Source of the DNA: Kineococcus endophyticus
Lineage (GTDB): Bacteria; Actinomycetota; Actinomycetes; Actinomycetales; Kineococcaceae
Direction of reading: 5' to 3'
Length of the DNA stretch: 64,000 nucleotides
Assembly (NCBI RefSeq): GCF_040796495.1
Contig: NZ_JBFNQN010000013.1
Span: forward strand, 1-64,000
Part shown: positions 36,871-44,632 of the stretch, piece after piece
How positions within the stretch are numbered: the stretch's first letter is position 1
How the letters are laid out: the number at the start of each line of letters is the position of its first letter
The notes under the pieces: model-generated
What the model saw: the letters and a program-made list of their open reading frames with translations, nothing else
What the model was told of the DNA's origin: nothing
Database searches by the model: none
Translations under genes and position numbers: made by a program

Positions 36871-38397
36871 GTGATCGTCCTCGTCGGCTTCATGGGCGCG
36901 GGCAAGACCACCGTCGGCCGGCTGCTGGCCGACCGCCTCGGCCTCCCGTTCGTCGACACCGACCTGGTGATCGAGGACCGCGAGCGCCGGACCATCCCGC
37001 AGATCTTCGAGGCCGACGGCGAGAGCGCCTTCCGCGACGTCGAGCAGGCCGTCGTCGCCGACGTCCTGTCCGGGCCCGAGGCCGTCGTCTCGCTCGGTGG
37101 GGGCGCGTGCGGCCGCGAGGGGACCCGCGAGGTGCTGCGCGACCACACGGTCGTCCACCTCGACGTCTCGTTCGAGCAGGCGAAGCGGCGCACGGCGGGG
37201 GACACGTACCGGCCGATGCTGCGCCGGCCGGACCTCGCCGACCTGCACGCCACCCGCCGCGAGGTGTTCCGGTCCCTCGCCGACGTCGACGTCGCCACGG
37301 ACGGCCGCCGCGCCGAGGTCATCGCGCTCGAGGTCCTGGACGGCGTGACCGGCCAGGAGGGTGTGCTCGTGGCGCCTCCGGGCGGGACGTACCGCGTCCA
37401 GGTCCGGCGCGGTCTGCTGGCCGAGGCCGGGGCCCACCTGCCTCCGGCCCGCTCGACGTTCGTGGTCGCCCGAGCGGACGACCCCGCCCTGGAGTCGTTG
37501 CGCGGCAGCCTGTCCGGAACCGTCCACGTCGTGGAACTGCCCGCCGGGCCGGTCAAGACACTCGCCGCCTACGAGCAGTTGGCGCTGCAGGCCGCCGACG
37601 CCGCCTTGCACCCCGACGACCTCGTGCTGGCGGTGGGAGACGAGGGCGTCGTCGACGTCGCGGGGTTCCTGGCCGCCACCTACAACCGGGGGACCCGCTG
37701 GGCCGTCGTCCCGCGTTCGCTGGAGGCCCTGGTCGACTCCTCCGTCGGTGGGAAGGTCGCCCTCGACCTGCCGCAGGCCCGCAACCTCCTGGGCGCGGTG
37801 CACCAGCCGGTGGCTGTGCTGAGCGACCCGGACGGCGTCACGCCCGCGACGGACCCGCGCTTCGGGGCCGGAGTCGCCGAGGCGGTCAAGACGGCCCTCG
37901 TCGCCGACCCCTCCGACCTGGGCCTGCTGCTCGAGCAAGCTCCGTTGGTCCTGGCCGGCGACGTCGAGGCGGTGGCGGCCCTCGTCCGTCGCGCGGTCGC
38001 GACGAAGGCGCGGATCGTCACGGCGGACGAGCGCGAAGCGGCAGGCCGGCTGCACCTCAACTACGGCCACACGTTCTCGCACGCCTTCGAACAGCTCGGC
38101 GTGGACCGGGACGCGCTCCCGCTGGGTCTCATGGCCGCGGCGCACCTGGCCCGGCGCCTCGGGTTCCTCGACGACGCCGGCGTCGCGCTGCACCGCACCG
38201 CCCTCCACGCGTTCGGCCTGCCGACAGCGCACCGGTTCGACCTGGCCGACCTGAAGCCGTTGTGGTTGCGGGACAAGAAGTTCAAGGACGGTGTCCGGTT
38301 CGTGCTGCTGCACGCCCCGGGCCGGCCCGAGGCGGGAGTTCCCGCCACCGACGACGCACTCACCGGTGCGCTCGACGACCTCGCGGAGGACAGATGA
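36871..38397 (+). CDS. aroK: Shikimate kinase fused to a degenerate 3-dehydroquinate synthase domain
   Basis: A 508-residue fusion. Residues 1-160 are a shikimate kinase: P-loop GFMGAGKTT (6-14), DTD for substrate, FRDVE, the GGG loop and the RPMLR lid. Residues 172-500 are a dehydroquinate synthase-like domain. Compared with the intact AroB next door it keeps the expected metal ligands E337 and H400 (NYGHTF) but has D414 instead of the third His. The GGG nucleotide motif reads GDEG (256-259) and KTGIN reads KVALD (295-299). The kinase should be active; the second domain may be inactive, regulatory or altered in substrate. The start is GTG 36871; aroB overlaps its stop by ATGA. Confidence 0.88.
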   Translation: MIVLVGFMGAGKTTVGRLLADRLGLPFVDTDLVIEDRERRTIPQIFEADGESAFRDVEQAVVADVLSGPEAVVSLGGGACGREGTREVLRDHTVVHLDVSFEQAKRRTAGDTYRPMLRRPDLADLHATRREVFRSLADVDVATDGRRAEVIALEVLDGVTGQEGVLVAPPGGTYRVQVRRGLLAEAGAHLPPARSTFVVARADDPALESLRGSLSGTVHVVELPAGPVKTLAAYEQLALQAADAALHPDDLVLAVGDEGVVDVAGFLAATYNRGTRWAVVPRSLEALVDSSVGGKVALDLPQARNLLGAVHQPVAVLSDPDGVTPATDPRFGAGVAEAVKTALVADPSDLGLLLEQAPLVLAGDVEAVAALVRRAVATKARIVTADEREAAGRLHLNYGHTFSHAFEQLGVDRDALPLGLMAAAHLARRLGFLDDAGVALHRTALHAFGLPTAHRFDLADLKPLWLRDKKFKDGVRFVLLHAPGRPEAGVPATDDALTGALDDLAEDR

Positions 38398-39482
38398 CCA
38401 GCACCGACACCGTCCGTATCACCGTCGAGGGAGACACCCCCTACGACGTCCTCATCGGCCGCGGCCTCCTCGGGGAACTGCGGGACCTGCTCGGCCCCAA
38501 GGTCGCCAAGGTCCTCGTCGTCCACCCGCGGGCCCTGCGCTCGACGGGTGAGGCCGTCCGCGACGACCTCGTCTCCCAGGGGCTCGAGGCCGTGCTCGCC
38601 GAGGTGCCGGACGGGGAGGAGGCCAAGTCGGCCGAGGTGGCCGCGTTCTGCTGGACGGTCCTGGGGCAGTCGGACTTCACACGCAGCGACGCCGTCGTCG
38701 GCGTCGGCGGGGGCGCGGTGACCGACCTCGCGGGTTTCGTCGCCGCCACCTGGCTACGGGGTGTCCGCGTCGTGCAGGTGCCGACGACGCTGCTGGCCAT
38801 GGTCGACGCGGCCGTGGGCGGCAAGACGGGGATCAACACGGCCGAGGGGAAGAACCTCGTCGGTTCGTTCCACCCGCCGGCCGGCGTCCTGTGCGACCTC
38901 GACGCCCTCGACACCCTGCCGCCGCACGACCTGCGCGCGGGTCTGGCCGAGGTCGTGAAGTGCGGGTTCATCGCCGACCCGCGCATCCTCGAGCTCGTCG
39001 AGCAGGACGTCGCGGCGGCCACCGACCCGCACTCGCCCGTCCTGGCCGAGCTCGTCGAGCGTGCGGTGCGGGTGAAGGCGCGGGTCGTCTCGGAGGACCT
39101 CAAGGAGTCCGACCTGCGGGAGATCCTCAACTACGGCCACACGTTCGCCCACGCCGTGGAACTCGTCGAGCGCTACCAGTGGCGGCACGGTGCGGCCGTC
39201 AGCGTCGGGCTCGTCTACGTGGCCGAACTGGCCCGGATGGCCGGTCGCCTGTCGGCCGCGGACGCCGACCGGCACCGTTCGGTCCTGCAGTCGCTCGGTC
39301 TGCCGACGACCTACCGGGGTGACCGGTGGCCGCAGCTGCTGGACGCGATGAAGCGGGACAAGAAGTCGCGCGGCTCCCTGCTGCGGTTCGTCGTGCTCGA
39401 CGGGATCGGGCGTCCCTCGCGGCTCGAGGGGCCCGACCCGGCGATGCTGCAGGCGGCCTACGCGGAGGTCAGCGCCGACTGA
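38394..39482 (+). CDS. aroB: 3-dehydroquinate synthase
   Basis: A 362-residue enzyme that converts DAHP to 3-dehydroquinate with NAD and a divalent metal. All family residues are present: [18 protein letters not shown] (144-148), metal ligands E186, H249 (NYGHTF) and H265 (RHG), and KRDKKSRG near the end. The start is ATG 38394 in the fusion gene's stop codon. It is clearly the functional copy beside the degenerate domain of the preceding gene. It ends 11 bases before the convergent pilin-like gene. Confidence 0.95.
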   Translation: MTSTDTVRITVEGDTPYDVLIGRGLLGELRDLLGPKVAKVLVVHPRALRSTGEAVRDDLVSQGLEAVLAEVPDGEEAKSAEVAAFCWTVLGQSDFTRSDAVVGVGGGAVTDLAGFVAATWLRGVRVVQVPTTLLAMVDAAVGGKTGINTAEGKNLVGSFHPPAGVLCDLDALDTLPPHDLRAGLAEVVKCGFIADPRILELVEQDVAAATDPHSPVLAELVERAVRVKARVVSEDLKESDLREILNYGHTFAHAVELVERYQWRHGAAVSVGLVYVAELARMAGRLSAADADRHRSVLQSLGLPTTYRGDRWPQLLDAMKRDKKSRGSLLRFVVLDGIGRPSRLEGPDPAMLQAAYAEVSAD

Positions 39483-39492
39483 CCGCCCGTGG

Positions 39493-40221
39493 TCACGCGC
39501 ACGGCGTGCTGCTCTGCCCACCCGCGGGGGTGAACCACACCTGCGGGCCGACGACGGGGGCACCGCGCAGGCAGAACGTCTTGTCGTCCGCGCTGACGAC
39601 CTGCACGTCGTCGACGCCGGACGACAGGGAGAGGGCGCTGAGGTCCACGGTGTAGCGGCCGTAGAGCTGCCGGTACTGCCCCTGAGCGGCGGCGACGTCG
39701 GAGACGTCCTCCGTGACGCGTCCCTCGGCCCAGTCGACGGCCTTCGCGTGGACGGTCGGGTACGCCTGCCAGCCGCCGAGGCCCAGGGCGGCCAGGACGC
39801 CCAGGGCGACGAGGCGACCGGCGCCGGAGCGGCGGCGGCGGCTCGTGACCACCGACTGGCTCGAACCGGAGCGGCGGGAGTGGGACGCGTACTGGGCGGC
39901 CGTCTGTCCACCGGGGTTGTAGACCGGCGCGCGCGACCGGCTCACGGTGAACGGGTCCATGGGGGCCGGCGACGTGCGGGGTCGCGGTCCCGGGGAGGCG
40001 GGTGCGGCCGTCGGCACCGGAACGGCGGGTGCGGCGTCGGGGGTCACGTCCGGAGCGGTCGGCCCGACCGCGGGGGCGGTGGCCTCGGCGTCCTCTGGGT
40101 TGTGCGGGACGGCTTCGCGGACGTAGTCCAGTTGCTCGCCCGGCGTCCGCTTGTAACGGCGACGTTCCAGGTGGCGCGGTGCCCGTGCGGGGGCCTCGAC
40201 GTCCTGCGGCTCTGCGGTCAT
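39493..40221 (-). CDS. Pilin-like membrane protein without prepilin site (long form)
   Basis: A 242-residue protein. A basic, Pro/Ala-rich cytoplasmic region (1-133) precedes one membrane helix (134-152) and a small outer domain. The outer part reads like the globular end of the pilins in this window: a helix with AAAQGQYRQLYGRYTVDLSAL, then strands and a Cys pair (217 and 241) ending STPCA, as pilA1 ends NPCA. There is no GFTLIE-type cleavage motif, so it would stay in the membrane. The start is ATG 40219-40221 after GAGGAGGG. A sigma-28-like motif lies just upstream. The function is unknown; a pilus accessory role is inferred. Confidence 0.7.
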   Translation of the reverse strand: MTAEPQDVEAPARAPRHLERRRYKRTPGEQLDYVREAVPHNPEDAEATAPAVGPTAPDVTPDAAPAVPVPTAAPASPGPRPRTSPAPMDPFTVSRSRAPVYNPGGQTAAQYASHSRRSGSSQSVVTSRRRRSGAGRLVALGVLAALGLGGWQAYPTVHAKAVDWAEGRVTEDVSDVAAAQGQYRQLYGRYTVDLSALSLSSGVDDVQVVSADDKTFCLRGAPVVGPQVWFTPAGGQSSTPCA

Positions 40222-40243
40222 GGTGCCCTCCTCTCCTGATCTC

Positions 40244-40272
40244 CCATCGGTTGCGGACGGCACTGCCTCGAG
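40244..40272 (-). promoter_or_regulatory. Sigma-28-like promoter variant before the long pilin-like gene
   Basis: On the minus strand: CTCGAG (40272-40267), 15-base spacer, ACCGATGG (40251-40244), 22 bases before the ATG. It differs from the pilus motif by one base in the -35 (CTCAAG). Confidence 0.5.
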
Positions 40273-40314
40273 GTGTCCGGCCGAGCCCTCACCCGTTCGG
40301 TCGTCCCGGGACGC

Positions 40315-40683
40315 TCAGCCGCACGGGTGGGTGCTCCAGGAGTCGTCCGACGAGTAGAACAACGCGGTGCGCGTCGACTCGTCGTACGCCCCGGCGCAGA
40401 AGGCGTCGGCGCCCGCGCTGACGATGGCGACGTCCGTGCGCGCCGTGGGCACCGCGAGGTCGTGCAGGGACGTCGAGTAGGTGCCGTGCTCGTCCTTCCA
40501 CGCGGCCTGTGCCGTCGCGACCCGCTGCAGGTCGGCGTGCAGGTCCTGCGCGGCACTGGAACGGCGGCCGTCGACGACGATGGGCAGGGCGACGGCGACG
40601 GCCAGTCCGAGGGCCGTCACGCCCCCCACGGCCACGACGACGGCCCGGCGGGGTCCCTGAGGGGTCGGCGCGGTGCGACTCAC
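40315..40683 (-). CDS. Pilin-like membrane protein without prepilin site (short form)
   Basis: A 122-residue protein: basic N-terminus, one membrane helix (14-37), then a helix AAQDLHADLQRVATAQAAWKD, the phrase GTYSTSLHDLAVP and a C-terminal Cys pair (96 and 121) ending THPCG. The order matches the outer domain of the 39493-40221 protein and the type IV pilins. It has no prepilin cleavage motif. The start is GTG 40681-40683 with AGAGGGG upstream. It is a tandem paralogue of its neighbour in the same orientation, with a separate sigma-28-like motif. Confidence 0.7.
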   Translation of the reverse strand: MSRTAPTPQGPRRAVVVAVGGVTALGLAVAVALPIVVDGRRSSAAQDLHADLQRVATAQAAWKDEHGTYSTSLHDLAVPTARTDVAIVSAGADAFCAGAYDESTRTALFYSSDDSWSTHPCG

Positions 40684-40726
40684 AGCGGGCCCCTCTCCTC
40701 GGACGACTGACGAAGGTGTCCACGAG

Positions 40727-40755
40727 TGATCGGGCGCACCGCGGCGTGCGCTGAG
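40727..40755 (-). promoter_or_regulatory. Sigma-28-like promoter variant before the short pilin-like gene
   Basis: On the minus strand: CTCAGC (40755-40750), 15-base spacer, CCCGATCA (40734-40727), 43 bases before the GTG at 40683. The -35 differs from CTCAAG at two positions. Confidence 0.45.
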
Positions 40756-40895
40756 CCGCCCCGGCGGGGTCCACTCGTGTGCGCGGTGGGGCTCCTCCGT
40801 CCGGCGCAACGACGGCCGGGGCGCGGTGAGCGGACCGTGACGGGCACCCCGTCCGGTCGCCACGCCTGTGCGCGGGGACCGCTGTGCGGCCTCGG

Positions 40896-40901
40896 TAGGA
40901 T
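40896..40901 (+). promoter_or_regulatory. Putative -10 element of efp
   Basis: TAGGAT lies 69 bases before the efp start. The 287-base gap 40684-40970 holds this element, the minus-strand pilin-like promoter and a 12-base tandem repeat; nothing else is visible. Confidence 0.45.
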
Positions 40902-40944
40902 GCCCCAGGCCCACCCGCGCCCGGACCCGGGCAGCGGGAGTGAA

Positions 40945-40968
40945 GACTGAGAGACGGACTGAGAGACG
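40945..40968 (+). repeat. Perfect 12-base tandem duplication in the efp leader
   Basis: GACTGAGAGACG is present twice in direct succession (40945-40956 and 40957-40968), ending two bases before the efp GTG. It supplies the only purine-rich ribosome-site-like sequence for efp, a weak GAGAG. Confidence 0.8.
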
Positions 40969-40970
40969 AC

Positions 40971-41534
40971 GTGGCATCGACGAACGACCTGAAGAACGGC
41001 ACCGTGCTGAACCTCGACGGCAACCTCTGGTCGGTGGTCGAGTTCCAGCACGTGAAGCCCGGCAAGGGCGGTGCCTTCGTCCGGACGAAGCTCAAGAACG
41101 TCCTGTCCGGCAAGGTCGTCGACCGCACCTTCAACGCGGGCAGCAAGGTCGACACCGCGACGGTCGACAAGCGCGACATGCAGTACCTGTACAAGGACGG
41201 CGAGGACTTCGTCTTCATGGACTCCGCCACCTACGACCAGCTGCACGTCAGCGCGGCGACCGTCGGTGACGCGGCCAACTACATGCTCGAGAGCACCGAG
41301 GCGATCGTCGCCACGCACGACGGCACCCCGCTCTACGTCGAGCTCCCGACCTCGGTCGTCCTCGAGATCACGTACACCGAGCCGGGCCTGCAGGGCGACC
41401 GCTCCACCGGTGGCACCAAGCCGGCGACCGTCGAGACCGGGTACGAGATCCAGGTCCCGTTGTTCCTCGAGACCGGCACGAAGGTCAAGGTCGACACCCG
41501 CACGGGCGACTACCTCGGCCGCGTCAACGACTGA
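40971..41534 (+). CDS. efp: Translation elongation factor P
   Basis: A 187-residue EF-P, which relieves ribosomes stalled at polyproline stretches. It has the usual three beta-barrel domains. The tip loop that reaches the peptidyl-transferase centre reads VKPGKGGAF, with the Lys that is modified in some bacteria. The C-terminal signature [23 protein letters not shown] is intact. The start is GTG 40971. The nusB ATG overlaps its stop by one base (TGATG). The aroB-efp-nusB-bldD order is classic for actinobacteria, here with extra genes inserted between. Confidence 0.96.
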   Translation: MASTNDLKNGTVLNLDGNLWSVVEFQHVKPGKGGAFVRTKLKNVLSGKVVDRTFNAGSKVDTATVDKRDMQYLYKDGEDFVFMDSATYDQLHVSAATVGDAANYMLESTEAIVATHDGTPLYVELPTSVVLEITYTEPGLQGDRSTGGTKPATVETGYEIQVPLFLETGTKVKVDTRTGDYLGRVND

Positions 41535-41944
41535 TGGCCGCTCGCCGCAAGGCGCGCAAGCGCGCGCTGGAGGTCCTCTTCGAGGCCGACCAGCGCCGCC
41601 TCGCCCCCCTCGACGTCCTGCGGGACAAGATCCAGCGGGCCGACCCGCCCGTCGGTGAGTACGCCGTCACCCTCGTCGAAGGGGTCGTCTCGCAGCAGGC
41701 CCGCATCGACGAGGTCCTCTCGACGTACTCGATGGGCTGGACCCTCGACCGGATGCCGGCCGTCGACCGCGCCCTCCTGCGCCTGGGCGTCTGGGAGATC
41801 CTGCACGCCCCCGACGTCCCCGACCACGTCGCGGTCAGCGAGGCCGTCGAGATCGCGCAGGAGTTGTCGACCGACGAGTCACCGAAGTTCGTCAACGGCC
41901 TGCTCGCGCGGATCGCGGAGCTGAAGGAGACGCTCTCCGCCTGA
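41534..41944 (+). CDS. nusB: Transcription antitermination factor NusB
   Basis: A 136-residue all-helical protein that binds boxA RNA with NusE (S10) and supports rRNA antitermination. It starts [21 protein letters not shown] and contains RMPAVDRALLRLGVWE and VAVSEAVEIAQEL, all typical of the family; FVNGLLARI closes it. The start is ATG 41534, coupled to efp. A hairpin repeat 66 bases after the stop may serve as its terminator. Confidence 0.95.
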   Translation: MAARRKARKRALEVLFEADQRRLAPLDVLRDKIQRADPPVGEYAVTLVEGVVSQQARIDEVLSTYSMGWTLDRMPAVDRALLRLGVWEILHAPDVPDHVAVSEAVEIAQELSTDESPKFVNGLLARIAELKETLSA

Positions 41945-41979
41945 CCCGCGAGCGCCACCCCTACGGGGTCGGTGGTGGG

Positions 41980-42059
41980 CTCGTTGCCTCCTCGAGGTCC
42001 TTGCGTTCGTCCTCGTTGCCTCCTCGAGGCCGATCATCGACTTCGGGGAGGCAACGAGG
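41980..42059. repeat. 49-bp hairpin element copy A, with a duplicated arm
   Basis: The element is 42011-42059: arm CCTCGTTGCCTCCTCGAGG pairs with the last 19 bases (two G-T pairs) around an 11-base loop. An extra copy of the left arm (CTCGTTGCCTCCTCGAGG) stands 31 bases earlier at 41980-41997. It lies between the 3' ends of nusB and the convergent DUF559 gene, so it could terminate both. Confidence 0.8.
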
Positions 42060-42061
42060 GC

Positions 42062-42997
42062 TCACCTCATCGACCGCTCAGCGGTCTCCAGGGTGGACGC
42101 GAGCTGCCGCAAGAACGCGCCCGGGTCCTCGAGGAAGTCGGCGGGCGCGATCGACAGGAGCAGTACTCCAGCGGCGGAGTAGCGGCGTTGCTTCGCCTGC
42201 GTCCGGCGGAGGTCCGCCGGGGTGGAGTGCCAGCGAACGCCATCGATCTCCAGCGCGACCCGGTGCCTGGGCCAGTACGCATCGGCCTCACCGATCAGTT
42301 CGCTCGCGATGACGACTGCCTCGTTCCACAGCGGTTGAGGAAGCCCGGAACCCACGATCAGCTCGCGGGCCTTCCCCTCCGCCGAGCTGCGGACCCCGGC
42401 CGAGACCTCCGTCAGCACTCGCCGTGCCGTCGCGCTGCGCTGGGTCGGGCCGTTGAACACCTCGTCGCGCAAGTGCGCCAGGCTGCAACGCCTCTGGTGG
42501 AGTGTGGCGCCGAAGATCTCCCGCACTCGATCGAGGTCAGCGCCGTGCCTGGCCGCGTCCGCCGCCGCCCGGGCCGGGTCGACGACGGGAAGGCCGCGTC
42601 GGTGGAGGACCCGAGGCTCCCGTTGGCTGCGCTCGATGGTCACGAAACCGGACGACAGTCGCTTCTGCGTCCAAGGGATGAGGACGAGCACCTGGTCGTC
42701 CACGGCGATGCGGTCACCGGTGATGCCGAGGAGGTCCAGCGCGTGCAGACCGCTGAGCGCTGCGCCTGCCCCTGCGTAGGCGAGGGCGGCTCGACGCAAC
42801 TGACCCTGCGCGACGGGCCCGCGATGGCCCGCCACGACGCCTGGCAGCACGCTCTGCCACGGTCCTGCGTGAGCCCAGCGGGTGATCGTCCGCAGAGGCA
42901 TCCCCACGGCTCTGAGCTCGGCGTGCGTCGCGATGCCGTCGTTGCGTCGAAGAAGGGCGTCGACGTCGGCTGCGTCGAAAGAACGTCGTCGGGGCAT
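42062..42997 (-). CDS. DUF559 / AbiEi-like protein, putative Vsr-type nuclease fold
   Basis: A 311-residue protein of a type abundant in actinobacteria. The N-terminal part (about 8-70, DALLRRNDGIATHAELRAVG) is the winged-helix AbiEi antitoxin-like region. The C-terminal part (about 200-305) resembles the DUF559/Vsr endonuclease-like fold: the conserved EADAYWP and VALEIDGVRWHS segments hold candidate catalytic acids. I chose ATG 42995-42997, which opens MPRRRSFDAADVD; the frame continues to 43135. It is bracketed by hairpin repeats and splits the usual nusB-bldD pair. No partner toxin gene is adjacent. Biochemical role unknown. Confidence 0.7.
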   Translation of the reverse strand: MPRRRSFDAADVDALLRRNDGIATHAELRAVGMPLRTITRWAHAGPWQSVLPGVVAGHRGPVAQGQLRRAALAYAGAGAALSGLHALDLLGITGDRIAVDDQVLVLIPWTQKRLSSGFVTIERSQREPRVLHRRGLPVVDPARAAADAARHGADLDRVREIFGATLHQRRCSLAHLRDEVFNGPTQRSATARRVLTEVSAGVRSSAEGKARELIVGSGLPQPLWNEAVVIASELIGEADAYWPRHRVALEIDGVRWHSTPADLRRTQAKQRRYSAAGVLLLSIAPADFLEDPGAFLRQLASTLETAERSMR

Positions 42998-43108
42998 GGA
43001 CCTGATGCTGTCCGCCGGCGCCGTTCCCGCTGCCGAGTGAGGAGCAGCCTGTGGACGAAACGGGGCGCTGAAGAGCTGTGGACACCGGTGTGACCCGTGC
43101 CGGGGGCG

Positions 43109-43157
43109 CCTCGTTGCCTCAACGAGGTCAGTCATCGTCCTCGGGGAGGCAGCGCGC
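43109..43157. repeat. 49-bp hairpin element copy C
   Basis: It is identical to copy A (42011-42059) at 39 of 49 positions without gaps and in the same orientation. It begins CCTCGTTGCCTCAACGAGG. Most stem pairs are kept, with mismatches at pairs 1, 3, 13 and 14. It lies upstream of the DUF559 gene, so the gene is flanked by two copies. Confidence 0.75.
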
Positions 43158-43217
43158 GCAACGGATGTCCTCGGGGAGGCAGCGCGCGCACCGGATGTCC
43201 TCGGGGAGGCAACGCGC
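43138..43217. repeat. 30-bp tandem repeat, 2.7 copies
   Basis: The unit starts TCCTCGGGGAGGCAGCGCGC and ends GCAACGGATG. Copies are 43138-43167, 43168-43197 (one change) and a partial third, 43198-43217. The unit is an expansion of the right arm of hairpin copy C, mirroring the duplicated left arm of copy A. It is not a CRISPR array, as there are no spacers. The gap 42998-43285 holds only these repeats. Confidence 0.8.
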
Positions 43218-43285
43218 TGCCGAGGGCGGGGGAACGCAGAACGGCCCAGCCCACGAGGGGCCGGGCCGGTCGGGCGGTCGGAGGG

Positions 43286-43780
43286 TCAGCCGTGCTCGAC
43301 GGCGCGGCGGGCGTCGGCGTTCAGCACGCCCCAGGCGATGAACTCGTCGCACAGCGTCGTCGCGGGGACGTCGTAGATGACGGCGAGGGTGCGCAGGTCG
43401 TCGGCGCGGATCGACAGGACCCGGCCGTTGTAGTCGCCGCGCTGGGACTGGATGGTCTTCGCGTAGCGGTCCAGGGGGCCGGCCTTCTCGGCGGGGACCT
43501 CCTGGAGGCGCTCGAGGTCGAGCACGAGCCGCGGCGGCGGCTCGGAGCTGCCCTGCGGGGCGCCTTCGGGGAGCAGGGCGGAGACGGGGACCCCGTAGAA
43601 GTCCGCCAGTTCAGCCAGTCGCTGGACGGTCACCGCACGGTCGCCGCGTTCGTAGGAGCCCACGACGACGGCCTTCCACCGTCCCTCGGACTTCTCTTCG
43701 ACGCCGTGCAGGGACAGCCCCTGTTGGGTACGGATGGCGCGAAGACGCGATCCGAGTGCGCGGGAGTAGTCCGATGCCAT
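43286..43780 (-). CDS. bldD: BldD-type developmental regulator
   Basis: A 164-residue homologue of the Streptomyces master repressor BldD. The N-terminal helix-turn-helix (about 8-70) contains LRAIRTQQGLSLHGVEEKS and VVGSYERGDRAVTVQRLAELADFYGVP. The C-terminal domain keeps the cyclic di-GMP signature RxD-x8-RxxD: R114-G-D116, eight residues, R125-A-D-D128. It should therefore dimerise on c-di-GMP. I chose ATG 43778-43780; the frame opens at 43816. It is divergent from pyrR, its usual neighbour in actinobacteria. Confidence 0.93.
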   Translation of the reverse strand: MASDYSRALGSRLRAIRTQQGLSLHGVEEKSEGRWKAVVVGSYERGDRAVTVQRLAELADFYGVPVSALLPEGAPQGSSEPPPRLVLDLERLQEVPAEKAGPLDRYAKTIQSQRGDYNGRVLSIRADDLRTLAVIYDVPATTLCDEFIAWGVLNADARRAVEHG

Positions 43781-43883
43781 ACGAGAATCGTCACGGAGCG
43801 TGAACGCCTTCGTCAAGCTGACCTGCCGTTTCGCACCCGGTTTCAGGGAATCACCACCCTCTCGGCACCAAAACCGTTACTCC

Positions 43884-43905
43884 TTGTGAGCGTTTGATCT
43901 CACAA
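43884..43905. promoter_or_regulatory. Perfect inverted repeat TTGTGAG-N8-CTCACAA
   Basis: The half sites are 43884-43890 and 43899-43905. It lies 104 bases upstream of bldD and 167 bases upstream of pyrR, in their shared 291-base gap. It looks like an operator for a dimeric regulator and does not match the BldD box as I remember it. The regulator is unknown. Confidence 0.45.
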
Positions 43906-43970
43906 CGACAACGCGGTGGGTGAGGTCCAGCGGCGCGTTGCCCCCGGACGTGTCGTCCAGCGTGCTCCTG

Positions 43971-43976
43971 TAGGGT
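43971..43976 (+). promoter_or_regulatory. Putative -10 element of the pyr operon
   Basis: TAGGGT lies 95 bases before the pyrR GTG, upstream of the PyrR-binding loop, so the loop would be in the transcribed leader. No clear -35 is visible. Confidence 0.45.
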
Positions 43977-44036
43977 CGCCGGTGACCACCGCGCCACGCG
44001 CACGCTCCGTGCAGGGCCGGTGAAGACGTCCTTTAA

Positions 44037-44066
44037 GGATCCGTCCCGTGAGGCGGGGAAGGAGGT
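44037..44066 (+). promoter_or_regulatory. PyrR-binding loop over the pyrR ribosome site
   Basis: The leader contains UCCCGUGAGGC (44044-44054), which fits the PyrR-binding consensus UCCnGnGAGGy: CC and GG close a CGUGA loop, and the outer CCG (44041-44043) pairs with CGG (44054-44056). The Shine-Dalgarno GGAAGGAGG follows at once (44057-44065). There is no terminator/antiterminator pair. The layout therefore fits translational repression by PyrR with UMP, as known for mycobacterial pyrR leaders. Confidence 0.75.
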
Positions 44067-44071
44067 CAGCA

Positions 44072-44632
44072 GTGAACGCTGTCCCCGAACGGCCGGACGC
44101 CCGGGTGCTCCTGGAGGCTCCGGACATCGCCCGTGCCGTGACGCGCATCGCGCACGAGCTGCTCGAGACCAACAAGGGCCCGGACGACCTCGTCCTGCTC
44201 GGCATCCCGACGAGGGGAGTGCCGCTGGCCCGCCGGCTCGCGGCCCGCCTCGCCGAGGTCGAGGGGACGACCGTCCCGACGGGCTCGCTCGACGTGACCA
44301 TGTACCGCGACGACCTGCGTCGGCACCCCACCCGCGCGCTGCTCCCGACGGAGCTGCCGGCCGGGGGCATCGACGACAAGGTCGTGGTCCTCGTCGACGA
44401 CGTCCTGTACTCCGGGCGCACCATCCGCTCCGCGCTCGACGCGCTCAACGACCTGGGCCGGCCGCGCGCGGTGCGCCTCGCGGTCCTCGTCGACCGCGGC
44501 CACCGCGAGCTGCCGATCCGCGCCGACCACGTCGGCAAGAACCTGCCGACGTCGTCGTCCGAGCGGGTCAGCGTCCTGCTCACCGAGCTCGACGGCCGCG
44601 ACGCCGTCCTCATCACCGGTGGGGGGAACTGA
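44072..44632 (+). CDS. pyrR: PyrR regulatory protein / uracil phosphoribosyltransferase
   Basis: A 186-residue bifunctional protein that binds pyr leader RNA when UMP is high and has uracil phosphoribosyltransferase fold and activity. The PRPP motif [15 protein letters not shown] and the RNA-binding stretch [10 protein letters not shown] are present. The start is GTG 44072 after GGAAGGAGG; GTG 44048 also lies in frame but sits inside the binding loop. The pyrB start overlaps its stop (TGATG). It is the first gene of pyrR-B-C-x-carA-carB-F. Confidence 0.95.
   Translation: MNAVPERPDARVLLEAPDIARAVTRIAHELLETNKGPDDLVLLGIPTRGVPLARRLAARLAEVEGTTVPTGSLDVTMYRDDLRRHPTRALLPTELPAGGIDDKVVVLVDDVLYSGRTIRSALDALNDLGRPRAVRLAVLVDRGHRELPIRADHVGKNLPTSSSERVSVLLTELDGRDAVLITGGGN

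Noticed and set aside
43138-43217. Possible CRISPR array
   Set aside because: The 30-bp units are directly adjacent without spacers, and no cas genes are present.
43078-43897. Plus-strand open frames opposite bldD
   Set aside because: They are antisense to a strongly conserved gene and have no ribosome sites or protein features.
43884-43905. lac-operator-like site because of TTGTGAG...CTCACAA
   Set aside because: The half sites match, but the eight-base spacer does not suit LacI, and no sugar genes are nearby. Kept only as an unassigned dyad.
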